Origin: Nitrospira sp.
Lineage (GTDB): Bacteria; Nitrospirota; Nitrospiria; Nitrospirales; Nitrospiraceae
Direction of reading: 5' to 3'
Length of the DNA stretch: 12,351 nucleotides
NCBI GenBank assembly: GCA_025363325.1
Contig: JANYEF010000521.1
Location: forward strand, 1-12,351
Each line of letters starts with the position of its first letter. Position 1 is the stretch's first letter. The translations under genes were made by a program, and so were the position numbers. The notes under the pieces were generated by a model, which did not search any database, was not told the origin of the DNA, and saw only the letters and a program-made list of their open reading frames with translations. Shown piece after piece: positions 6,900-12,351 of the stretch.

Positions 6900-7367
6900 C
6901 TACACCCAATCGGTGGGCTCCTTCGTCGGTCGTTCAGTCACCCGCCCAGCGAGCACCTCACGAATCGTTCGACTCGCCAAATCGATCTCTCCCAGCTCCG
7001 ATGGGGGAACGATCCAAGCATCCGCCGGTTCCAATTCGATGCGGTAGTGATTCTTCCTCGTCGAGAACCATTCGATATATGGATGGGGCATGAGGTTCGG
7101 ATGGGGGTCGAACGAGATCAAGTTCACATCCCCGATCTGTGGGTTTTCCATGTCACCAATTATCTGCCCGGCGAGATCCTCGTCCTCAAACCGACGATTC
7201 CGAAACTGAATGACCTGCCCCGCGATATCGGCCTTGAAGTTTCCCCGTAAATACACATCGACAGGGCCGACCACCGCAAACACGATTCGCCCCACGATCG
7301 TTCCGTCGACGCGATTATCCAGAAACCCTTCCTGCACCCAGCGTCCATTGGCAAATTTTTGTGCCAT
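6900..7367 (-). CDS. Conserved hypothetical protein, 155 residues
   Basis: I do not recognise a named family. The product is soluble, with no signal peptide and no membrane segment. It begins 'MAQKFANGRWVQEGFLDNRVDGTIVGRIVFAV' and contains well-ordered alternating strands ('GPVDVYLRGNF', 'GQVIQFRNRRF', 'GDVNLISFDPHP'), then a distinctive 'PHPYIEWFSTRKNHYRIELEP' segment and an acidic C-terminal region. The density of Trp, Tyr, His and Pro in fixed motifs gives it the look of a genuine conserved domain rather than a chance frame. It has no cysteines, so it is unlikely to be a metal-thiolate protein. The start at 7367 has AGGAG at 7376-7372 with ideal spacing. The upstream gene on the same strand (a permease) ends 193 bp away, but the gap is filled by a palindromic repeat, so co-transcription is uncertain. 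Confidence 0.75.
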   Translation of the reverse strand: MAQKFANGRWVQEGFLDNRVDGTIVGRIVFAVVGPVDVYLRGNFKADIAGQVIQFRNRRFEDEDLAGQIIGDMENPQIGDVNLISFDPHPNLMPHPYIEWFSTRKNHYRIELEPADAWIVPPSELGEIDLASRTIREVLAGRVTERPTKEPTDWV

Positions 7368-7384
7368 CTGACTCCTGTAGCGAG

Positions 7385-7564
7385 TTAGCCCGCATGATTC
7401 ATGACGGTTCGTCGCGATATTGTCCGAGAATGCGCTCCTCGTGAAGCGTATCTCGCATGCAACGACACAGACACACTCATTCCGTCCTGCGCTTCACGAG
7501 CGACGAAGCACGTAGCCGTTGATCGGCGATTGTAGCAGAAGCGTTCATGAATATTGCGGGCTAA
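7385..7564. repeat. 180-bp nested palindromic repeat between two minus-strand genes
   Basis: The terminal arms are TTAGCCCGCA, two free bases, then ATTCATGA on the left, and the complement of the same pattern on the right (ending CGGGCTAA at 7564). Inside are two perfect inner arms: TTCGTCGC/GCGACGAA (7408-7415 / 7500-7507) and CTCGTGAAGCG/CGCTTCACGAG (7438-7448 / 7490-7500). The right end overlaps the TAG stop codon (7563-7561) of the EamA permease gene. The left end is 17 bp from the start of the next gene and leaves its ribosome binding site free. No protein is encoded. The sequence is unrelated to the repeat at 4948-5130. Confidence 0.72.
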
Positions 7565-8430
7565 GCCGGCTGGACCGTGCCGACCGAGGGCGATGACGAC
7601 TGAGGGCCGCTCCCCAACGCGCCCACCACTACCGCCAACAAAATGAGTCCACTTCCAGCCCACCCCTGAAGATCCAATGTTTCCCCCAGAAAGTACCAGG
7701 AAAGCCAGGCCGCGTAGGCCGGTTCCGATGCAAAGATCAATGCCACCTGTTGCGCTGGCACAATGCGCTGCACCCACAGTTGAACGGCAAAGGCCCCGGT
7801 CGCAAGTCCTCCGGTCACCCCAAGCCCGATCAGCAACAACGCCGTCGGCGCAAACGCCTGAGCCGGCGGCTGTTCAACCAGAAGAGTGGGGAGCAACAAG
7901 CCGACCATTGCCATCATTTGCCAGGCAAACAAGGACGGCGCATCGACTTCGCGGGTAAACCGTTCGAGACAGGCGATATGGGCGGCAAACGCGATCGCAC
8001 AGCCGAGCGTCAGGAGATCGCCCAAATTCCCGGATGCGTTGGGCTTCACCAACAGCCAGAGCCCCACTGTGGCGATCCCGGTGGCCACCCACACGCGCCG
8101 GTCGAATCGACGCAGGATCAACGGCACGATGACGACATACAGCGCCGTGATGAAGGCCGAATTCGATGCGCTCGTAAAACTGAGCCCGACCGTTTGGAGG
8201 ACATAGCCGAGAAACAGCCAACAGGTGGCGATCGCACTCGCCCGCAAGACCGCCGGCTCGCGGTGCAAGCGAAGTCTCCACAGCAGAAAGCCGCCCCCGA
8301 CCAACAGTGCGCCCAGGAGAAATCGGAGAAATAGAAACGAGAGCGGTGGAATTTGCTCCAATACCGCTTTGGTGGCGGGGAACGTCGCGCCCCAGATCAA
8401 CGTTGTTAGCAGGAGTGCGAATCGTGGCAT
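7561..8430 (-). CDS. EamA-family DMT-superfamily permease
   Basis: The product is a 289-residue, strongly hydrophobic protein with about ten membrane segments arranged as two EamA repeats (about 1-130 and 138-275). The first repeat starts with the typical 'LLLTTLIWGATFPATKAVLE', followed by 'FLFLRFLLGALLV' and 'GLSFTSASNSAFITALYVVIVPL'. The second has 'AQQVALIFASEPAYAAWLSW' and 'LGETLDLQGWAGSGLILLAVVV', the conserved end of EamA domains, where a Gly-Glu precedes the last helix. Family members export or import amino acids, metabolites or drugs; the substrate cannot be read from sequence. The last 16 residues are polar and Ser-rich. The start at 8430 lacks a clear ribosome binding site but gives a normal family length. 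The stop overlaps the end of a palindromic repeat. Confidence 0.9.
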   Translation of the reverse strand: MPRFALLLTTLIWGATFPATKAVLEQIPPLSFLFLRFLLGALLVGGGFLLWRLRLHREPAVLRASAIATCWLFLGYVLQTVGLSFTSASNSAFITALYVVIVPLILRRFDRRVWVATGIATVGLWLLVKPNASGNLGDLLTLGCAIAFAAHIACLERFTREVDAPSLFAWQMMAMVGLLLPTLLVEQPPAQAFAPTALLLIGLGVTGGLATGAFAVQLWVQRIVPAQQVALIFASEPAYAAWLSWYFLGETLDLQGWAGSGLILLAVVVGALGSGPQSSSPSVGTVQPA

Positions 8431-8441
8431 GGAATCGAAGC

Positions 8442-8510
8442 AGTGCTGAGTTATGAGTTCTGAGTATTCGGGCGAAATCGAAGCAACCGAGCTGTCCTCA
8501 ACTCAGCACT
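8442..8510. repeat. 11-bp perfect inverted repeat in intergenic gap
   Basis: AGTGCTGAGTT (8442-8452) and AACTCAGCACT (8500-8510) are perfectly complementary across a 47-nt loop. A CG-rich step and five T (8516-8520) follow on the plus strand. The left arm continues into a degenerate tandem of TGAGTT-like units. The adjacent genes are both on the minus strand, so the T-run is on the wrong strand to terminate either one. Confidence 0.45.
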
Positions 8511-8518
8511 TCGCCTTT

Positions 8519-8728
8519 TTATGGTTTACACAGAGAACAACGGCGTTGATCGGTTGTCCCGGCCTGCTCCATTGCCGCTAACGCTCGCTCTTTGTCCAGG
8601 TAATCGAACCAACCGCCTTCCCAAAAGTCGCTTGAAGAACCGATCGACGTAGACGGCACCTCAGAACAACGATCCTTGTGGAGTGTGACCCGATCGATCG
8701 ACCGCGCGATGTGAATCCAATAGGTCAT
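8519..8728 (-). CDS. Small Cys/His protein, possible metal-binding
   Basis: The product has 69 residues: 'MTYWIHIARSIDRVTLHKDR', then a C21-containing middle, 'WEGGWFDYLDKERALAAM', and a C-terminal 'RRCSLCKP'. His17 and Cys21 form HxxxC, and Cys64 and Cys67 form CxxC, a spacing that could make one zinc site. The pattern of an aromatic N-terminal strand with HxxxC, 'GGW..Y...E.AL', then a terminal CxxC looks like a recurrent small bacterial domain, but I cannot name it. I place the start at 8728, where GAGGTG lies 8 nt upstream. A longer frame from 8755 would add nine residues but has no ribosome binding site. A hairpin GCACGG/CCGTGC (8757-8762 / 8774-8779) lies in the likely leader. Confidence 0.65.
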   Translation of the reverse strand: MTYWIHIARSIDRVTLHKDRCSEVPSTSIGSSSDFWEGGWFDYLDKERALAAMEQAGTTDQRRCSLCKP

Positions 8729-8866
8729 AGAAACAGCACCTCGCAGACAGACCATGGCACGGCCATTTTCTCACCGTGCAGAGCCTGGCCTCACTCAGGA
8801 CCAGCGATCAGATTTCGATTCAATCTACGATGGGGTCTCGTCGACGATTGAGACGGGTGACACAGC

Positions 8867-9043
8867 TTAGGGGAGGAGTTGCCACTCATCCTTCTCAATG
8901 AAGACCTTGACACCGGTCTCGAGCTTCTTCAGGTCGTCCTTCTCGAAGAGCCGAAAATATCGCTCGATCCGATCCGGATCGTCGATCCGCTCTTCTTGCA
9001 TCATCCCACCGACACTCTTGTACTTCCGAATCAACAGGGGCAT
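8867..9043 (-). CDS. Small highly charged protein, 58 residues
   Basis: This short gene encodes 58 residues: 'MPLLIRKYKSVGGMMQEERI', 'DDPDRIERYFRLFEKDDLKK', 'LETGVKVFIEKDEWQLLP'. About 40 percent of residues are charged, there are no cysteines, and the middle should be strongly helical. The case for a real gene is the ribosome binding site AGGAGGA (9055-9049), 5 nt before the ATG, together with a sequence that does not look random. The stop is TAA. It is divergent from the FmdB-type gene, whose start lies 128 bp away, so the two may share a regulatory region. No family is recognised. Size and charge would fit a small regulatory or modification-assisting protein, but that is speculation. Confidence 0.6.
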   Translation of the reverse strand: MPLLIRKYKSVGGMMQEERIDDPDRIERYFRLFEKDDLKKLETGVKVFIEKDEWQLLP

Positions 9044-9048
9044 CGAAA

Positions 9049-9055
9049 TCCTCCT
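9049..9055 (-). promoter_or_regulatory. Strong ribosome binding site for the 58-residue protein
   Basis: AGGAGGA on the minus strand lies 5 nt before the ATG at 9043. It is one of the two best Shine-Dalgarno sequences in the window and is the main support for that small gene. Confidence 0.65.
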
Positions 9056-9171
9056 CGTAAAACACTAGAAGTCATGTCAGCAACGTGAGTACAATAAGGT
9101 AAAGCTCAACGGCCGGTCAAGAGCGCACTTTCGCTATGTCCGGCTATCATCTAGCATGAAGGATACGAACC

Positions 9172-9480
9172 ATGCCGATCTACGAATATCGTTGTGGGCA
9201 ATGCGAGAAGCAGTTTGATGCCACCCAATCCGTCCATGCGAGAGCGGAAGACACCGTGTGCCCGCACTGTCATGCCCAGAGTGCCACGCGGTTACTGTCC
9301 GCCAGTACGGCACAGATCAAAGGGACCCGCAAAACTGGCTTCGCCGAAATGAAAGCCTACAACATGTTAGACGAGCGGATGGACAAGTTTGCCAAACTCC
9401 CTCCGCTGATGGGGAAACGCGCCGCCCCCGACGCGGCTCCACCTTCCGATCCTTCTGCCGGCGGCACAACGGAGCACTAA
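9172..9480 (+). CDS. FmdB-family zinc ribbon protein
   Basis: The product has 102 residues. It begins 'MPIYEYRCGQCEKQFDATQS' with two CxxC pairs, C8/C11 and C30/C33, the standard one-zinc ribbon of the FmdB family (Zn-ribbon_8). After the ribbon come 'RLLSASTAQIKGTRKTGF', a short charged helix and a Pro/Ala-rich tail, which is a typical layout and length. FmdB was named as a putative regulator near formamidase/amidase genes, but the role of most members is unknown. The ATG at 9172 has AAGGA (9159-9163) 8 nt upstream. A palindromic repeat begins one base after the stop codon, so the gene is probably monocistronic. Confidence 0.88.
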   Translation: MPIYEYRCGQCEKQFDATQSVHARAEDTVCPHCHAQSATRLLSASTAQIKGTRKTGFAEMKAYNMLDERMDKFAKLPPLMGKRAAPDAAPPSDPSAGGTTEH

Positions 9481-9481
9481 G

Positions 9482-9611
9482 TAGGGTGCTGGAAAAGTTC
9501 GCCAGCAGAAGAAGACCGTTATTTGGTTTATTTGGTTTGTCTCGTTTGTTTGGTCAAACCAGACAGACCGGATGAACCAGATAAACAAAACAAACCAGTT
9601 TGAGCATCCTG
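9482..9611. repeat. Composite palindromic repeat after the FmdB-type gene
   Basis: The element starts right after the fmdB-type stop codon. Its ends are loosely inverted: 'AGGGTGCTGGAAA' on the left and the complement of 'AGGATGCTCAAAC' on the right. The left end contains a perfect small hairpin TGCTGG/CCAGCA (9487-9492 / 9502-9507). The core, about 9519-9598, is a long imperfect hairpin: a T/G-rich arm made of TTTGGTT- and TTTGTCT-like units pairs with an A/C-rich arm made of AACCAG- and AAACAAA-like units. It could act as a factor-independent or bidirectional transcription end, or be a dispersed non-coding repeat. Short frames across it encode only repetitive Asn/Gln/Thr or Trp/Phe strings. 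Confidence 0.6.
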
Positions 9612-9763
9612 AGGCTATTTGATATTCGCACCATGATGTAAGATTCCAACGGTGTATTGTGTATAAACTGAGTTTTCCCACAGCCTGCTAAGTGAGACCG
9701 TGGCCGGCATGTGAACGCGCGTTATCCACGTCCCAACATCCACCCCGACCCCATGGAGATCGC

Positions 9764-10174
9764 ATGATCGCGCGAGTCGTGCTCGCTCTAAGCTTCAGCC
9801 TTCTGTTCAGCTGGGGAATGGCCCTCGTCGTCCTTGCGGACGTCGCCGGAAACCTGACCAGCGCCGGCAATGGACCGGAGCTGACGACCATCGAACCCTT
9901 TGCCCGCGCATTTGAAAAGGCCACCCCGCGAGCCTCTCTTGATGTCGTCTGGAACGGCAATTCGAAACCCGTTGATCCCAGACGCTTGCTCATCGACATG
10001 GTCGAACTTGAAGTTCCCACCGTCAAAGACGGCCGCTATCCGTTCCGACGCCCCGTCCTCTTCTTGTTCAAGAAGGAGCCGCATCCCGTACCTGAGGTCT
10101 TCACCCAGTTCGTTCTGTCCCAGGCTGGTCAACAGCTCATTGCCGAGACGTATATCCCAATCAACGAGACATAA
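9764..10174 (+). CDS. PstS-like periplasmic binding protein lacking its central region
   Basis: The product has 136 residues. A Sec signal peptide (about 1-25, 'LVVLA' then 'DVAGN') leads into 'GNLTSAGNGPELTTIEPFAR' and 'AFEKATPRASLDVVW', the usual opening of phosphate-type binding proteins (PBP_like/PstS family). Near residue 72 it passes straight to 'IDMVELEVPTVKDGRYPFRR' and 'FVLSQAGQQLIAETYIPI', the usual ending of the same fold ('sGxYPl.RPlyl...FvlS.eGQ.ii...gyiPl'). The roughly 150 central residues of a normal member are missing with the frame kept, so a two-lobe ligand cleft cannot form in the ordinary way. It may be a decayed gene or a shortened secreted protein. The ATG at 9764 has GGAGA at 9755-9759. 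It is probably co-transcribed with the TIG gene 31 nt downstream. Confidence 0.72.
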   Translation: MIARVVLALSFSLLFSWGMALVVLADVAGNLTSAGNGPELTTIEPFARAFEKATPRASLDVVWNGNSKPVDPRRLLIDMVELEVPTVKDGRYPFRRPVLFLFKKEPHPVPEVFTQFVLSQAGQQLIAETYIPINET

Positions 10175-10205
10175 TCGTGCGTCGTTGTTATTGAAGGAGG
10201 TGCTT

Positions 10206-10664
10206 ATGCAGACGTGGCGATTGTCGGTGCTCATGTCACTGGGACTCATCGTATCCATGGTTTCACCCATGACCGTCTCTTATGCGGAGGAACCAGGTGA
10301 GATGGTTGACGGCGCAGGATTCACCCTTTTCGGTACCGAGTCAATCAAGGGCTTCGATGCAGGGAAAGTCGCACGAGACCCTGTCTGCGACCGGAGCAAG
10401 CGCCCACGGATCGCCAAGGTCGAGCCGGACGAAGCCAAACCGGGCGACACAGTCGTCATCATCGGCGAGAATTTCGGCACGAAGGAGTGCTTTCATACTG
10501 TGACCTTCAGCGCGGCTCCAAACACACTCGTGGACTTCACATTCAGGAGCGACTCGACGATTGAAGCGACCGTGCCGGATGCGAAAGCCGGGATGTCGTT
10601 TGTTATTATCGTCGCGGGCGGCGGAAGCGCCCAGTCAAAACCGGTCTTGATCAAGTCCAAGTAG
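10206..10664 (+). CDS. Secreted single IPT/TIG-domain protein
   Basis: The product has 152 residues. A Sec signal peptide at 1-27 ends 'VSYA' before 'EEPGE'. A linker of about 40 residues leads to one IPT/TIG immunoglobulin-like domain at about 66-150: 'RPRIAKVEPDEAKPGDTVVI', 'IGENFGT', 'VTFSAAPNTLVDFTFRSDST', 'IEATVPDAKAGMSFVIIVAG', 'QSKPVLIKSK'. Cys61 and Cys95 could form a disulfide in the periplasm. Such domains usually mediate binding or packing; no enzymatic role is implied. The start is fixed by a strong ribosome binding site AAGGAGGT (10194-10201), 4 nt before the ATG at 10206; longer in-frame extensions overlap the upstream gene and look non-coding. It follows the PstS-like gene by 31 nt on the same strand, which suggests a two-gene unit of exported proteins. 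Confidence 0.82.
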   Translation: MQTWRLSVLMSLGLIVSMVSPMTVSYAEEPGEMVDGAGFTLFGTESIKGFDAGKVARDPVCDRSKRPRIAKVEPDEAKPGDTVVIIGENFGTKECFHTVTFSAAPNTLVDFTFRSDSTIEATVPDAKAGMSFVIIVAGGGSAQSKPVLIKSK

Positions 10665-10693
10665 GCGCACTTCCCCGGAAAAACCGACCGGGA

Positions 10694-10755
10694 TCTGGTC
10701 TGTCTGGTTTCTTTTATTCTTCGTACCAAACAAACCAAAGAAACAAGACAAACTG
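10694..10755. repeat. T/G-rich over A/C-rich imperfect hairpin after the TIG gene
   Basis: A left arm of 'TCTGTCTGGTTTCTTTTATT' type (10694-10719) is followed by a right arm of 'AACCAAAGAAACAAGACAAA' type (10731-10755). The best 17-bp stretch pairs at about 14 positions. It begins 30 bp after the TIG stop codon and resembles the core of the repeat at 9519-9598 in base bias and word use. It is a candidate transcription end for the PstS-like/TIG unit. Confidence 0.5.
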
Positions 10756-10932
10756 TCTCACGTGTCACGGGCGAGAACCACCGGCAAACTGTATCAATAT
10801 CCCCCTAAGAACCGGCCTGTTCTACCCCCTGCTTCGCTCGACAAGACTCCTGATCCTATGCTAGCTTACGCGCTCATTTTCGCCTGATCACTCTCGCAGA
10901 ATCGCGAGCGATCTGAGGAGACGGGGACCGGT

Positions 10933-12351
10933 ATGTTCAAGAAAATTCTGGTGGCCAATCGCGGCGAAATCGCCATGCGGATTATCCGGGCATGCCGCGA
11001 ATTGAACATCGCCACCGCAGCCATCTATTCCGAAGCCGATTCGACCGGGATCTACGTCAAGAAGGCGGACGAGGCCTACATGGTCGGCCCGGGACCGGTC
11101 AAAGGCTTTCTGGACAGCCAACAGATCGTTGACCTGGCACAACGGATCGGTGCCGATGCCATCCATCCAGGTTATGGATTTCTTTCAGAGAACTCGCAAT
11201 TTGCCCAGCTGTGCCACAACTCAGGCATTACCTTCATCGGTCCGTCGCCGCACGCCATTGACTTGATGGGGAACAAGGTCAAGGCCCGTGAGCTGGCCAA
11301 ACGAGTCGGCGTCCCGATCGTTCCCGGCACAGAGGGCAGCATTACTGACGTCAAGGACGCCCTGTCGTTCGCACAAGACACCGGGTACCCTGTCATGATT
11401 AAAGCCAGCGCTGGCGGAGGAGGACGCGGCCTCCGGGTGGTGCGGTCGGATGCCGAACTTCGCGAGAACATGGCAGTCGCGTCACGGGAAGCTCAGGCTG
11501 CCTTCGGCGATGGAAGCATCTTCCTCGAAAAGTATATCGAGCGTCCGCATCACATCGAATTCCAGATACTCGCCGACCGGCATGGGAACATCATCCACTT
11601 GGGCGAGCGCGACTGCTCGATTCAGCGCCGGCATCAAAAGCTCATCGAGATTGCGCCATCGTTGATTCTGACGCCACGTCTTCGTGCCGAGATGGGGGCA
11701 GCGGCCATCACCATCGCCAAGGCGGTCGAATATGACAATGCCGGTACCGTCGAGTTTCTCCTCGATCAGGACAGCCGCTATTACTTCATGGAGATGAACC
11801 CGCGCCTCCAAGTCGAACATACGGTGACCGAGCAGATCACAGCGATCGACATCGTGCGCAATCAGATCGCCATCGCGGCCGGCATGCCTCTCGAGGTCAC
11901 GCAGCAGGAGGTCACGCTCCAAGGCCATGCGATCCAGTGCCGCATCAACGCGGAAGACCCGAAGAACAACTTCCGGCCTTGCACCGGCACCATCACAGCC
12001 TATCTGTCGCCGGGCGGGATCGGGGTGCGCATCGACGGAGCCGTCTACAAGGACTACACGGTACCGCCTTACTATGATGGCCTCTTGGCCAAACTCACCG
12101 TGCGTGGTCGTACGTGGGAAGAAACCGTCAGCCGCATGAGACGATCGCTCGAAGAGTACGTCTTGCGCGGGGTAAAAACGACGATCCCCTTTATGATGGA
12201 GATCATGCAGGACCAGGACTTCATGGCAGGACATTTCGACACCTCCTATCTGGAGACGCATCCTGAGCTGTTCAACTACGACGATTTTGTGGAGCCGGAG
12301 GATCTGGTACTGGCACTTTCCGCAGCCATCGCCGCCTACGAAGGGCTGTAG
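10933..12351 (+). CDS. Biotin carboxylase subunit (pyruvate/2-oxoglutarate carboxylase small-subunit type)
   Basis: The product has 472 residues and is complete; TAG is the last codon of the window. It should use ATP and bicarbonate to carboxylate biotin on a partner subunit. The N-terminal domain starts 'MFKKILVANRGEIAMRIIRA'. The ATP-grasp part has K117, K157 and the glycine-rich loop 'GGGGRG' (161-166); K236 is in 'QRRHQK'. The metal and catalytic residues E274, E287, R291 and E295 lie in 'VEFLL' and 'FMEMNPRLQVEHTVTE'. E. coli AccC is about 449 residues; the extra tail ending 'EDLVLALSAAIAAYEGL' and the 'VKTTIPFM' segment match, from memory, the small subunits CfiB/PycA of two-subunit 2-oxoglutarate and pyruvate carboxylases. 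I therefore favour one of these over acetyl-CoA carboxylase, at moderate confidence. The ATG at 10933 has GGGG 6 nt and GAGGAG 12 nt upstream. The biotin-carrying partner is not in the window. Confidence 0.9.
   Translation: MFKKILVANRGEIAMRIIRACRELNIATAAIYSEADSTGIYVKKADEAYMVGPGPVKGFLDSQQIVDLAQRIGADAIHPGYGFLSENSQFAQLCHNSGITFIGPSPHAIDLMGNKVKARELAKRVGVPIVPGTEGSITDVKDALSFAQDTGYPVMIKASAGGGGRGLRVVRSDAELRENMAVASREAQAAFGDGSIFLEKYIERPHHIEFQILADRHGNIIHLGERDCSIQRRHQKLIEIAPSLILTPRLRAEMGAAAITIAKAVEYDNAGTVEFLLDQDSRYYFMEMNPRLQVEHTVTEQITAIDIVRNQIAIAAGMPLEVTQQEVTLQGHAIQCRINAEDPKNNFRPCTGTITAYLSPGGIGVRIDGAVYKDYTVPPYYDGLLAKLTVRGRTWEETVSRMRRSLEEYVLRGVKTTIPFMMEIMQDQDFMAGHFDTSYLETHPELFNYDDFVEPEDLVLALSAAIAAYEGL

Noticed and set aside
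7750..8334. Plus-strand 194-codon open frame opposite the EamA permease
   Set aside because: Its product is a Gln/Arg/Pro/His-rich string that mirrors the membrane helices on the other strand; no ribosome binding site or domain.
8879..9088. Plus-strand 69-codon frame opposite the 58-residue gene
   Set aside because: It has no ribosome binding site, while the minus-strand frame has a near-perfect one; the Leu-rich product mirrors the charged codons of the real gene.
9519..9611. Possible CRISPR-like or tandem protein-coding repeat (Thr-Asn-Gln units in translation)
   Set aside because: There are no regularly spaced identical repeats; the Asn/Gln string is the translation of an A/C-rich hairpin arm.
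9788..10270. Minus-strand 160-codon open frame across the PstS-like and TIG genes
   Set aside because: It is antisense to two genes with signal peptides and ribosome binding sites, and it spans their intergenic gap.
10857..10862. TATGCT as a -10 box for the biotin carboxylase gene
   Set aside because: No acceptable -35 box lies at 16-18 nt upstream, so the promoter is not supported.
11482..12261. Minus-strand 259-codon open frame inside the biotin carboxylase gene
   Set aside because: It is fully antisense to a gene with all family motifs; long antisense frames are expected in GC-rich coding DNA, and its product is Arg/Asp/His-rich without domain character.

Overview
The window looks like chromosome of a GC-rich, Gram-negative, chemolithotroph-type bacterium, most likely Nitrospira or a close relative (Nitrospirota). 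This is an inference. It rests on the style of the intergenic palindromic repeats, the secreted IPT/TIG and PstS-like small proteins, and a biotin carboxylase that resembles the small subunit of two-subunit pyruvate/2-oxoglutarate carboxylases of autotrophs with the reductive TCA cycle. There is no rRNA, tRNA, CRISPR array, transposase or phage gene.

Left part (183-4828, minus strand): one tightly packed four-gene operon, read right to left. It encodes a GldA-type ABC ATPase, a GldF-type permease, a GldG-type auxiliary membrane protein and a DUF4340 membrane-anchored protein. The first two junctions are 4-bp ATGA overlaps and the third is a 4-nt gap. A promoter with 17-bp spacing lies about 80 bp upstream. 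The four products very probably form one envelope complex; the substrate is unknown.

Middle (4829-6899): a 183-bp near-symmetric palindromic element sits between the divergent promoters of this operon and of a small secreted protein gene (5216-5560). A lipoprotein RlpA-type septal lytic transglycosylase follows (5929-6597), with its own promoter and a long leader. The 302 bp after it holds no convincing gene.

Minus-strand group (6900-9043): a conserved 155-residue protein of unknown function, an EamA/DMT permease, a 69-residue Cys/His small protein and a 58-residue charged small protein with a near-perfect ribosome binding site. A second, unrelated 180-bp nested palindrome fills the gap between the first two and reaches into the permease stop codon.

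Right part (9172-12351, plus strand): an FmdB-type zinc-ribbon protein, a PstS-like secreted protein lacking the centre of its domain, a secreted single IPT/TIG-domain protein, and a full-length biotin carboxylase subunit whose stop codon is the last three bases. Two related T/G-rich over A/C-rich hairpins follow the FmdB and TIG genes.

I do not see an obviously new defence or biosynthetic system. The items most worth following are the palindromic repeats at gene boundaries, the internally deleted PstS-like protein and the small proteins.
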